From positions 62,001 to 126,000 of the forward strand of contig CAJUSW010000011.1 in assembly GCA_910589485.1 (NCBI GenBank): DNA of 64,000 bases. The letters are read 5' to 3'. Position 1 is the first letter of the stretch. Every line of letters starts with the position of its first letter. Positions 16,589-24,456 of the stretch are shown here, in pieces. The DNA is from an uncultured Duncaniella sp. GTDB taxonomy: Bacteria; Bacteroidota; Bacteroidia; Bacteroidales; Muribaculaceae. Under the pieces are notes generated by a model. That model saw only the letters and a list, made by a program, of their open reading frames with translations, ran no database searches and had not been told where the DNA came from. A program made the position numbers and the translations under genes.

Positions 16589-16652
16589 TCTAAAAATCTA
16601 ATCCCTATACTTTATACTTTTCCCTCTATACTTGATCTCTGGCACTCTGGTC
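16589..16652 (+). repeat. 58-bp dispersed repeat, copy C
   Basis: Matches the reverse complement of 15077-15140 over 64 bp with one difference (CACTCTGG for CCCTCTGG). Copies A and C form inverted ends about 1.5 kb apart. Confidence 0.9.
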
Positions 16653-16728
16653 AAAAACTAATCCCCAATACGCTATCTTCTATCTAAATTTTGTGGTGCA
16701 CGGATGTGGCGAATTCATCCTTTTTGTG

Positions 16729-16736
16729 TATTTTTG
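16729..16736 (+). promoter_or_regulatory. -7 box for nadB
   Basis: TATTTTTG about 100 bp upstream of the ATG at 16837. Confidence 0.5.
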
Positions 16737-16836
16737 CGTCCGGAAAATATGACGCGCCAGGAAATTGTGATTGACTCCTCACATGACATGGAGGCAGAAA
16801 TCATACTCAGGTGACGCGCCGTCAACGCTGTGAACC

Positions 16837-18417
16837 ATGACACGCAAATATGATTATCTCGTTATAGGCTCGGGCATCGCGGGTATGAGCTTTGCCCTCA
16901 AGGTAGCCGGACACGGCACTGTAGCTCTTGTGTGCAAAACCACACTCGATGAGGCCAATACGGCTCTCGCACAGGGCGGGGTAGCCTCGGTGACCAATCT
17001 GGAAGTCGATGATTTCGACAAACACATTCATGACACTATGGTGGCCGGTGATTGGCTCAGCGACCCCGAGGCCGTCGAGAAAGTGGTGAGAAATGCCCCC
17101 GCCCAGATCAACGAACTGATACGTTGGGGTGTGGATTTCGACAAGAAGGAGGACGGATCCTTCGACCTGCACCGTGAGGGGGGACATTCCGAGTTCCGCA
17201 TCCTCCACCATGCCGACAACACCGGCTTCGAGATCCAGGATTCGCTCATAAAAGCCGTCCGCGCCAATAAGAATATCGATGTCTACGAACATCATTTCGC
17301 CGTCGAGATCATCACCCAGCATCATCTTGGCAAGATCGTCACCCGCCGCACCCCCGATATCACATGCTACGGCGCATATGTGCTCGACACCGACACCGGC
17401 ATAGTCGACACATTCCTCTCCAAAGTCACCCTCATAGCCACCGGAGGCGTAGGTGCTGTATATCAGACCACTACCAATCCTCTTGTAGCCACCGGCGACG
17501 GAATAGCCATGGTGTACCGCGCCAAGGGCACCGTCAAGGATATGGAATTTATACAGTTCCACCCCACAGCCCTTTACCATCCCGGCGACCGCCCCTCGTT
17601 CCTCATCACCGAGGCCATGCGCGGTTACGGAGCCGTGCTCCGCAACAAGGCCGGCGAGGAGTTCATGCACAAGTATGACCCGCGCCTTTCGCTCGCCCCG
17701 CGCGACATTGTGGCCCGCGCCATCGACTCGGAGATGAAGCTCCACGGCGACGACCATGTGTATCTCGACGTGACCCACAAGGACCCCGAAGAGACCAAGA
17801 AGCATTTCCCGAACATCTATGCCAAGTGTCTGTCGCTCGGCATTGACATCACCAAGGACTATATACCAGTGGCTCCGGCAGCCCACTACCTGTGTGGCGG
17901 TATCAAAGTCGACACCAACGCCGAGTCCTCCATACGTCGCCTCTATGCCGTGGGCGAGTGCTCATGCACCGGACTCCACGGAGGCAACCGTCTGGCCTCC
18001 AATTCGCTCATTGAAGCCGTTGTCTATGCCGACGCCGCCGCCCGCCATGCCATGGAGCAGGTGGGCCACTATGATTTCCGCACCGACGTACCCGAATGGA
18101 ACGACGAGGGCACACGTCACCCCGAGGAGATGGTGCTCATCACCCAGAGCATCAAGGAGGTGGGTCAGATCATGGGTACCTACGTGGGCATCGTCCGCTC
18201 CAACCTCCGCCTCGACCGCGCCTGGAACCGTCTCGACATTCTGTATGAGGAGACTGAAAAACTGTTCAAGTGCTCCAAGGCATCGCGTGAGATATGCGAG
18301 CTGCGCAACATCATAAACGTCGGCTACCTGATCATGCGTCAGGCCAAGGAACGCAAGGAATCGCGCGGACTCCATTACACCGTCGACTATCCCCCTGTGC
18401 CCCGCAAGGAAGAATAG
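16837..18417 (+). CDS. nadB: L-aspartate oxidase
   Basis: A 526-residue FAD enzyme that oxidises L-aspartate to iminoaspartate, the first step of NAD synthesis. Visible features: the dinucleotide fold YLVIGSGIAGMSFAL (about 6-20), NTALAQGGVASV, the substrate-site segment HREGGHSEFRILHHADNTG, EFIQFHPTAL, the APRDIVARAID motif, and GGNRLASNSLIEAVVYA near the FAD. Length and motifs fit NadB rather than fumarate reductase. The typical partners nadA and nadC are not in the window. A DUF4294 gene follows after 56 bp on the same strand. Confidence 0.95.
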   Translation: MTRKYDYLVIGSGIAGMSFALKVAGHGTVALVCKTTLDEANTALAQGGVASVTNLEVDDFDKHIHDTMVAGDWLSDPEAVEKVVRNAPAQINELIRWGVDFDKKEDGSFDLHREGGHSEFRILHHADNTGFEIQDSLIKAVRANKNIDVYEHHFAVEIITQHHLGKIVTRRTPDITCYGAYVLDTDTGIVDTFLSKVTLIATGGVGAVYQTTTNPLVATGDGIAMVYRAKGTVKDMEFIQFHPTALYHPGDRPSFLITEAMRGYGAVLRNKAGEEFMHKYDPRLSLAPRDIVARAIDSEMKLHGDDHVYLDVTHKDPEETKKHFPNIYAKCLSLGIDITKDYIPVAPAAHYLCGGIKVDTNAESSIRRLYAVGECSCTGLHGGNRLASNSLIEAVVYADAAARHAMEQVGHYDFRTDVPEWNDEGTRHPEEMVLITQSIKEVGQIMGTYVGIVRSNLRLDRAWNRLDILYEETEKLFKCSKASREICELRNIINVGYLIMRQAKERKESRGLHYTVDYPPVPRKEE

Positions 18418-18473
18418 CCCGTTTCCTCAGGGCAATGCAATAAACACGTTAAGAGATACGTTGTTATAAAGAT

Positions 18474-19124
18474 ATGCCCTCACCATTGCGCTACATATTC
18501 ATCATGTTGATCCTGCTCGTGGCTTCCGATGCCGTGGGGCAGGTGGTGACCGATGTCCCCACAGCCGAGGAGATCGAGGCCCGCGGTGCGCGCAAACGTG
18601 CCCTCGAGGGCTACTATTTCTTCCCCGGAGAGGATGGGGAGGAGCAGCTGATGCTGGTGCTCTCGGACGTGACCGTGTTCCCTCCCATGAAGTTCAAGAA
18701 CAAGAAGGAGGAGCAATTCTACTGGAAGACGGTCCGCGACGTGCGCAAGACCCTCCCGTATGCCAAACTCATCTGCGAGACCCTCATCGAGACTTACGAA
18801 TACATCGAGACTTTCCCAACTCAGAAAGAGCGCGAGGAGCATCTCAAGAAGATGGAGGGAGCGGTGTTTGAGCAGTACAAGCCCGTGTTGAAGAAGTTTA
18901 CCAAGAGCCAGGCTCAGATGCTCGTTAAACTCATCAATCGCGAGACCAATCAGTCGAGCTACAATATTCTGAAAGCTTTCCTCGGGTCGTTCCGTGCCGG
19001 ATTCTGGCAGACGTTCGGCCGGCTGTTCGGCGTGAATCTGCGCACATCCTACAAGCCCGACAAGGACCGCAAGGATGCCATCATCGAGCGCGTGGCCACC
19101 CTCATCGAGCAGGGACAGCTATAG
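18474..19124 (+). CDS. DUF4294-domain exported protein
   Basis: A 216-residue protein with a signal peptide (MPSPLRYIFIMLILLVASDAVG) followed by the DUF4294 region typical of Bacteroidetes: KKEEQFYWKTVRDVRKTLPYAKL and later FTKSQAQMLVKLINRETNQSS, FLGSFRAGFWQTFGRLFGVNL. The function is unknown. The conserved RETxQSxYxIxKxxxGSFRAxFWQ block suggests a specific enzymatic or binding role in the periplasm. Probably co-transcribed with nadB; a strong shared terminator follows. Confidence 0.88.
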   Translation: MPSPLRYIFIMLILLVASDAVGQVVTDVPTAEEIEARGARKRALEGYYFFPGEDGEEQLMLVLSDVTVFPPMKFKNKKEEQFYWKTVRDVRKTLPYAKLICETLIETYEYIETFPTQKEREEHLKKMEGAVFEQYKPVLKKFTKSQAQMLVKLINRETNQSSYNILKAFLGSFRAGFWQTFGRLFGVNLRTSYKPDKDRKDAIIERVATLIEQGQL

Positions 19125-19142
19125 TAGATATAATAAATACAG

Positions 19143-19170
19143 TAAGAGGTTGCCGTCAGGCAACCTCTTA
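19143..19170. terminator. Bidirectional terminator between DUF4294 and TlpA genes
   Basis: Perfect 12-bp stem TAAGAGGTTGCC/GGCAACCTCTTA (19143-19154 with 19159-19170), loop GTCA, between two convergent genes. Confidence 0.75.
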
Positions 19171-19176
19171 ATTCGT

Positions 19177-20781
19177 TCATTCACCTATCGCCGAGATGAT
19201 TTCCTCGGGCGTAGGGTCTACGGCGATAATGGTGCCGTTCCGGTCAACGAGAACGATTTTACCACCGCCGTTCCCGGCCTGGTATTTCGACCATATGCCG
19301 GCACGGTCGTTGAGCTCCACAAGATTGGTCCACGGGTATCCATCCCTTTCTATCGCATTTTCCATAGCCTTGGTTGAGCCGTTCTCGCGAGCTATACCCA
19401 CCACTGTGAATCCCTTGTCCTTGTATTTCTCATAAATAGGTATCATGGCCATGGAGTGTCGGCGGCACGGTCCGCACCACGACGCCCACAGGTCGATCAC
19501 GGCAACCTTGCCATTGATCAGCTCGGAAAGCGTCAACATGTTTCCGTTGAGATCGGGGGCTGTGAAATCCGGATACTTGTTGCCCGGCACAGCCGTCCTG
19601 GCATTGGCCAGTGCGCTCAGGTACTTATGATAGGGGTGATCGGTGAGTGTGTCGGCAAACTCCCGGGAGAACACCTCAAGGGTCCTTTCGGCCGAAGGAG
19701 CGGCGAACATCATGTTTCGGGCAAACATAAACAGTGCCACTGGACTTTTTATTGTCCCGAGGGTGTCAACCCATTCATTCTGGATTTGCAACACTAAATT
19801 ATCTATATTCTCCTTTAGCTGACGTGCTTCGGGCGTGTAGTGGTTATCGTTAGAGACCAGGTTATTGAACTTTTCAAAGAGGCTGTCGCTCGGGGTGATG
19901 TTATTTCTGCGGAGCCGGCCCATCTCGCTCATTATATTCTTGAAATCTTCGGTGTAGGCCTCCTCGGTGTCCAGCATCTCGTTGAAGCGGATACTATTGG
20001 GATTATTCCCCACACGCGTATTGATGATCTCGCTGTTGCGATCTTCCAGGCGGGAGAGTTCCTGAGTCAGTTTTCCTCCGGTCACGGTTATAGGGCTCTC
20101 CCTGTCGCCGATTGTTATCTCTACATCACCGCCTTCGGTAAAAAAGAATGTCGATCGCCATGAGCCGTTAAGATATTCATTGCCGGGCGACAGGCTGTAG
20201 ACAATCTGGTCGGGTGATTTGAGGTCAAATTCAAATTTCCCCTCCCTCACCGGTATGATCCGGCATTTGTTTACGCGGATATCCTTGTTGGCCTCGGCGA
20301 GTATCAGCCATGAGCAATCGGGGTTATCGTTGACAGTTCCGCTCACATGAGTGACCGGGGCGTTGTTTTCGGGAGAGTTGAGCTTCAGACCCGTGATCTC
20401 CCATCCGCCCGGCTCGATGAAGTCAAACACCGTGTCGGCCTTGTCAAGCGGGGGGAATATCATGGAGGTGGAGATATAGGTGGAGTCACGCATAGTCACC
20501 TTCTCGCCGGCTCCCATTCCACGTATCTCCCTCATTGGATAATTCTTTCCGGTCGATCTCCCGTGCAGGTAGCAACCCGGCACGAGTCTCACCCAATTAT
20601 TGCGGAGCTGGTATATGTCGGCCTTCACTGCGGTAGCGGAGTCGGAGAGGGCGACCTCGGTGATCGAAAAGTTTATATTTGCAGTATTGGAATCGAAGTC
20701 GGGATTGACCACGGTGCGGGTTTGTCCATGCAGAGTCAGGGTTGTAGCCAATGCTAAGGCAAGCGATGCGATGATTTTCAT
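19177..20781 (-). CDS. TlpA-type thioredoxin-fold protein
   Basis: A 534-residue exported protein. The start at 20781 (MKIIASLALALATTLTLHG, signal peptide) is preferred over an upstream ATG at 20814, because the -7 box at 20812-20819 overlaps that upstream codon. An N-terminal beta-rich part resembling the DUF4369 region and a helical middle precede the C-terminal redoxin: KVAVIDLWASWCGPCRRHSM (WCGPC) and NGGGKIVLVDRNGTIIAVDP. It probably handles periplasmic disulfides (family knowledge). It is convergent with the nadB unit. Confidence 0.88.
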   Translation of the reverse strand: MKIIASLALALATTLTLHGQTRTVVNPDFDSNTANINFSITEVALSDSATAVKADIYQLRNNWVRLVPGCYLHGRSTGKNYPMREIRGMGAGEKVTMRDSTYISTSMIFPPLDKADTVFDFIEPGGWEITGLKLNSPENNAPVTHVSGTVNDNPDCSWLILAEANKDIRVNKCRIIPVREGKFEFDLKSPDQIVYSLSPGNEYLNGSWRSTFFFTEGGDVEITIGDRESPITVTGGKLTQELSRLEDRNSEIINTRVGNNPNSIRFNEMLDTEEAYTEDFKNIMSEMGRLRRNNITPSDSLFEKFNNLVSNDNHYTPEARQLKENIDNLVLQIQNEWVDTLGTIKSPVALFMFARNMMFAAPSAERTLEVFSREFADTLTDHPYHKYLSALANARTAVPGNKYPDFTAPDLNGNMLTLSELINGKVAVIDLWASWCGPCRRHSMAMIPIYEKYKDKGFTVVGIARENGSTKAMENAIERDGYPWTNLVELNDRAGIWSKYQAGNGGGKIVLVDRNGTIIAVDPTPEEIISAIGE

Positions 20782-20811
20782 GAATATCAATTGATATGGT
20801 GGTGTATTCTG

Positions 20812-20819
20812 CAAAGGTA
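20812..20819 (-). promoter_or_regulatory. -7 box for TlpA gene
   Basis: Minus-strand TACCTTTG, about 30 bp upstream of the start at 20781; it decides that start. Confidence 0.65.
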
Positions 20820-20901
20820 TACAAAAAAATAAAAAGCATCGTCCGGATGGGGTTGAAAAACGTCCGGACGGTGATTGATATAAAGTGATCGATTCAGATG
20901 C

Positions 20902-22635
20902 TTAGGCCAGATCGGCGATCTGTTGAGGAGTCAGGCCGTTGGCCTCCATAAGCTCCTTGACATTAAAGCGGTCCACAAACTCTTTCTTGAGTCCGAGGCA
21001 GGTGACCTTGACAGGGGCATTGCCGAGATATGTGGCCACCTTCTGTCCGAATCCGCCGTCGACTATGCCGTCCTCTACGGTGATGACGAGGCGGTAGTCC
21101 TTGAGCGAATCGAGGCATTGTGCATCGACCTGCGAGAGAATACGGGGATTTATCACCGTGGGAGTCACCCCCTTGTCGCGCATCATGGCGGCTGCCTCGC
21201 GGGCTATGGCCAGGAACGGGCCCTCGGCTATGATGGCCACGTCGGCTCCCTGCTCCACCACGTCATAGCGGGTGAAATCCATATTCACGGGAGTATCCTG
21301 ATGCACCACGCGTCCACCGGGGGTACGTATCACCACCGGCCCCTCGGGCGCGTCGAGTGCCCGGGCGAGCATCGCGGTATACTCCTCGGCCGAGGCCGGC
21401 GCGAGCATACGGATATTGGGGATATTGGAGATCATGGCAATGTCGAAGAATCCCAAGTGGGTGATGTCGTTCATGCCGAACATGCTGGCGTAGAATTCCA
21501 CCACAGTGACGGGGAGATTATTGATCGCCACGTCGTGCGACAGCTGGTCATAGGCCCTCTGTACGAATGTCGACACCACGCCCATCACCGGTTTGGCACC
21601 ACCCTTGGCGAGTCCGGCGGCCATGGTCACACAATCCTGCTCGGCTATGCCCACGTCCACATACTGGCTTCCGGCTGCCTTTCGTGCTTCTTCGTCCCAG
21701 CCTATGGCTCCCGGGGTGCCTGCGTTCATCATCACCACTTTCTTGTCCTCGCGCACACGCTTGAGCATGGTCTGGGCGAAGATGTCGTCGTAGCTCTCCC
21801 CGCTCATGGGGTGGGTGAAGGCGCCGGTCTTGAGGTCAAACGGAGCGCTGAAATGGAATGTCTCTTTGTGGGCCTCGGCACAGGGCAGTCCCATACCCTT
21901 CATTGTGTTGATGTGTACCAGCACAGCGCGGTCCTGATCCTTGGCCGCCTTGTAGGCCTGGATGAGGGCGCGCAGGTCGTTTCCGGCTTCAACATAGATG
22001 TATTCGTAGCCCAGGGCCTTGAATATATTGTTCTCGCAAGTGCCGTTGCTCTTTCTCAGTTCGGCCAGATGGGTGTAGAGTTCGCCGTGATTCTCGGCTA
22101 TCGACATCTGGTTGTCGTTGAGGATCACGATGAGGTTGGATTTCAGTTCGGGTGCATAGTTGAGGGCTTCGAGAGCCATGCCTCCGCCGAGTGATGCGTC
22201 GCCGATGAAAGCCACTACATTCTCCTTGCCTCCTTCCAGGTCGCGGGCCTTGGCAAGTCCGGTGGCCAGTGCGATGGAGGTGGAGGTGTGGCCTACTTCA
22301 AAGAGGTCATACTCGCTCTCGCCCGGGCAGGTAAAGCCTGTCACCTCGTCATATCGGGCCGGGTCCAGGAATGCCTCGATACGGCTTGTGAGCATCTTGT
22401 GTACATAGCTCTGGTGCGAGACATCAAACACTATCTTGTCCTTGGGAGCATCGAACACGTAATGCAATGCCACCGTGGCCTCGACCACTCCGAGGTTGGG
22501 GCCTACGTGTCCGCCGTGGGCGGCGAGTTTGCGCATGAGGGCGGCACGGAGTTCGCCGCTCAGGGTGTAGAGCTGATCGAGGCTAAGCCCCTTGATGTCG
22601 GCGGGAGAGTGTATTTTCTTGAGATTTATTTCCAT
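20902..22635 (-). CDS. DXS-like thiamine-diphosphate enzyme, short form
   Basis: A 577-residue transketolase-superfamily protein resembling 1-deoxy-D-xylulose-5-phosphate synthase: GHVGPNLGVVEATVALHYVF at the start, the ThDP motif GDASLGGGMALEALNY-x13-NDNQMS, the conserved GIAEQ with the catalytic Glu, STFVQRAYDQ, and THLGFFD. It is shorter than the usual 620-640 residues. The DRAGxVGxDGxTHxG signature reads FYASMFGMNDITHLG, so DRAG and the Asp before Thr-His are changed. It may be a divergent DXS or a paralogue using another acceptor. It is preceded by a -7 box at 22697. No isoprenoid genes are adjacent. Confidence 0.8.
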   Translation of the reverse strand: MEINLKKIHSPADIKGLSLDQLYTLSGELRAALMRKLAAHGGHVGPNLGVVEATVALHYVFDAPKDKIVFDVSHQSYVHKMLTSRIEAFLDPARYDEVTGFTCPGESEYDLFEVGHTSTSIALATGLAKARDLEGGKENVVAFIGDASLGGGMALEALNYAPELKSNLIVILNDNQMSIAENHGELYTHLAELRKSNGTCENNIFKALGYEYIYVEAGNDLRALIQAYKAAKDQDRAVLVHINTMKGMGLPCAEAHKETFHFSAPFDLKTGAFTHPMSGESYDDIFAQTMLKRVREDKKVVMMNAGTPGAIGWDEEARKAAGSQYVDVGIAEQDCVTMAAGLAKGGAKPVMGVVSTFVQRAYDQLSHDVAINNLPVTVVEFYASMFGMNDITHLGFFDIAMISNIPNIRMLAPASAEEYTAMLARALDAPEGPVVIRTPGGRVVHQDTPVNMDFTRYDVVEQGADVAIIAEGPFLAIAREAAAMMRDKGVTPTVINPRILSQVDAQCLDSLKDYRLVITVEDGIVDGGFGQKVATYLGNAPVKVTCLGLKKEFVDRFNVKELMEANGLTPQQIADLA

Positions 22636-22696
22636 AGATGAGGGAACTGTTTTTGATGATTATTTTTCAGAGTAGGGGCCATAGATCAGGCCACTA

Positions 22697-22704
22697 CAAA
22701 GTTA
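22697..22704 (-). promoter_or_regulatory. -7 box for DXS-like gene
   Basis: Minus-strand TAACTTTG about 60 bp upstream of the ATG at 22635. Confidence 0.55.
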
Positions 22705-22760
22705 ACATATTTCATCGGCCTAAGTTTTACCAAAAATCCCTCGATAGTTACCAAAAATCC

Positions 22761-23027
22761 TCATTCCACAGGTTGGAGCTCGCCTGAGGCAATCATTTTA
22801 AGTGCGCGGGCGAGCTGATCGGGGCATGAGGTCTCCCTGTGACCGCATATTATCCCGTCGATCCTCCCGATTACATCGGCAGGTTTCATTCCTGCTATCA
22901 GCCGGCCTATTCCTTTGAGATTTCCGTGGCATCCGTTCATGAATTTCACTTCCTTGATCACTCCGTCCTCAATCTCGATGTCAATTTGGCGGGAGCATGT
23001 GCCCCATGTGGTATAGCGGTACTTCAT
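22761..23027 (-). CDS. TSCPD-domain small protein (TIGR03905 type)
   Basis: An 88-residue protein beginning MKYRYTTWGTCSRQI and ending in the family hallmark HRETSCPDQLARALK. The four cysteines (GTC, NGC, IIC, SCP) fit a metal site. The TSCPD domain also occurs at the C-terminus of class II ribonucleotide reductases, but the role of the free-standing form is unknown. Divergent from the gene at 23141. Confidence 0.88.
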   Translation of the reverse strand: MKYRYTTWGTCSRQIDIEIEDGVIKEVKFMNGCHGNLKGIGRLIAGMKPADVIGRIDGIICGHRETSCPDQLARALKMIASGELQPVE

Positions 23028-23079
23028 AATATAGTTACTTAAGTGTAAATACTCTAAAAAAAGATGAAGAAGAGAGAGG

Positions 23080-23087
23080 CAAAGTTA
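23080..23087 (-). promoter_or_regulatory. -7 box for TSCPD gene
   Basis: Minus-strand TAACTTTG about 53 bp upstream of the start at 23027. Confidence 0.55.
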
Positions 23088-23107
23088 CGAAAAATATGTG
23101 TTTTGCT

Positions 23108-23115
23108 TATCTTTG
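23108..23115 (+). promoter_or_regulatory. -7 box for the 23141 gene
   Basis: TATCTTTG 25 bp upstream of the ATG at 23141; an earlier in-frame ATG at 23096 lies upstream of this box. Confidence 0.6.
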
Positions 23116-23140
23116 CCCCACGCATTTAGCTTTATATTGC

Positions 23141-24352
23141 ATGATATACAGATATATAGTGTTTGGTATCCTTCTGTGGATGTCGGTTTTGACGGCATTC
23201 TCGGGCGAGAGAATCATAGTGGTGGACTCGGTCAGCGGTGAGCCGTTGGCCAAGGCTTCGGTGCTGGACCGTAACGGCAAACCGGCAGGAATGACCTCGG
23301 ACCGTGGCGAACTGCCCGATCTGAAACCGTCGTCCTATCCGCTTACGATACACTATATAGGATATACCCCGGCCACAGTGGCCCGCCCCGATGGAGATTC
23401 CCGTGTGAGATTGAGTAAGATGACATTAGCCCTGCCTGAAGTGACGGTGAGCGTCGGCAAAAATGAGGTGTTGCACCTCAAGGGATACGTGAGGGAATAT
23501 TCCACCCTCACATCGGTCACCGACACTGTGACGCTGTTTCGTGAAAAGGCGGTAGATTTCATGATACCCACAAAGAAGGCCCGGCGGAGTTTCCGCGGAT
23601 GGTCATCGCCACGGCTTCTGGCAAGCCGGTCGTATTTCCGTTTCACCACCCGCTATGGGCTCGACAGCGTGAGCGATTATTACCGGCAACATTTCTCGTG
23701 GTCTGACCGAGTGGGTGTGGTCGACAGAGTGCCTATGCCTTTAGGGCTCAGGCGCAGATCCGAGGCCGGCGACACTGTATATGGCAAATATGGTGTAGCG
23801 TCGATGTGGCATCGCAACGGCGAATCGGTGACATTGCAGGCCGATGTCCTGGCCGACAGCGTAAACAGGAAGTGGGTGCCCGACATGGATGCGTTCATGC
23901 ACGGAAGTGTGGACTTCAATCGCTTCGATATCAAGATCTCGTTTGACGATATAGGGGAATCCATGCTTATGGCCGAGAATATATCGGGAATATCGTGCAA
24001 TATCGACACCAAAGGGAGGGGATGGAGTCTCTTTCAGGTGTTCAGGCATGATGAGCCGTTCTATGTGAACACATATGCCGAAATATATATCACCGACAGG
24101 AAATACATCACTACGTCACAGGCCAAGAAACTTGCGCGGCTGTCGGGCACGACTCTTGGAGCTGACATTGTGGCACCGCCCGAGGCTCCGCCATTGCAGC
24201 CTGCCGTGCGTGAACTCATCGCCCGGGTCGACTCCATTGACCATGATGGACAGCGCACAGCGTTGAGACCCGATCAGCGGTATATGCGCACCATCCCAAA
24301 AATTAAGGAGAAAAATGTGTTGCTGAATATGCTGAAACGCGTTTGGCATTGA
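23141..24352 (+). CDS. Carboxypeptidase-like regulatory-domain protein
   Basis: A 403-residue exported protein (signal MIYRYIVFGILLWMSVLTAFSG). The N-terminal ~75 residues form a carboxypeptidase D regulatory-like beta sandwich (VVDSVSGEPLAKASVLDRNG, LTIHYIGYTPATV) of the kind found at the start of SusC proteins. The rest (about 100-400) is the conserved but uncharacterised region that follows it in many Bacteroidetes proteins, including an acidic MDAFMHGSVDFNRFDIKISF stretch. No barrel is apparent. Role unknown; probably periplasmic or surface. It precedes the GH3 gene by 104 bp but has a separate promoter. Confidence 0.8.
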   Translation: MIYRYIVFGILLWMSVLTAFSGERIIVVDSVSGEPLAKASVLDRNGKPAGMTSDRGELPDLKPSSYPLTIHYIGYTPATVARPDGDSRVRLSKMTLALPEVTVSVGKNEVLHLKGYVREYSTLTSVTDTVTLFREKAVDFMIPTKKARRSFRGWSSPRLLASRSYFRFTTRYGLDSVSDYYRQHFSWSDRVGVVDRVPMPLGLRRRSEAGDTVYGKYGVASMWHRNGESVTLQADVLADSVNRKWVPDMDAFMHGSVDFNRFDIKISFDDIGESMLMAENISGISCNIDTKGRGWSLFQVFRHDEPFYVNTYAEIYITDRKYITTSQAKKLARLSGTTLGADIVAPPEAPPLQPAVRELIARVDSIDHDGQRTALRPDQRYMRTIPKIKEKNVLLNMLKRVWH

Positions 24353-24412
24353 AAAATTCAGGTTGAGAGTTTTTACGGCTTTGTGAAATGGAATATAATT
24401 ATTATCTTTGCG

Positions 24413-24420
24413 GGAGATAA
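24413..24420 (+). promoter_or_regulatory. -7 box for GH3 gene
   Basis: TATCTTTG 36 bp upstream of the ATG at 24457. Confidence 0.6.
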
Positions 24421-24456
24421 TGTAAAAACTACAATTATATAACTATTTGACATTCC

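Larger units (their letters stand above)
16324..16836. other. Intergenic region with repeat copy C
   Basis: No gene seen. Contains short direct repeats (AAACCTATAAACT near 16427-16452), a hairpin at 16511-16533, copy C of the 58-bp repeat and the nadB promoter box. Confidence 0.6.

Noticed and set aside
16822..17886. 354-codon minus-strand frame opposite nadB
   Set aside because: nadB is certain on the plus strand; the antisense frame has no motif.
20923..22194. 423-codon plus-strand frame opposite the DXS-like gene
   Set aside because: Antisense shadow rich in His/Gly/Val; the minus frame has thiamine-diphosphate motifs.
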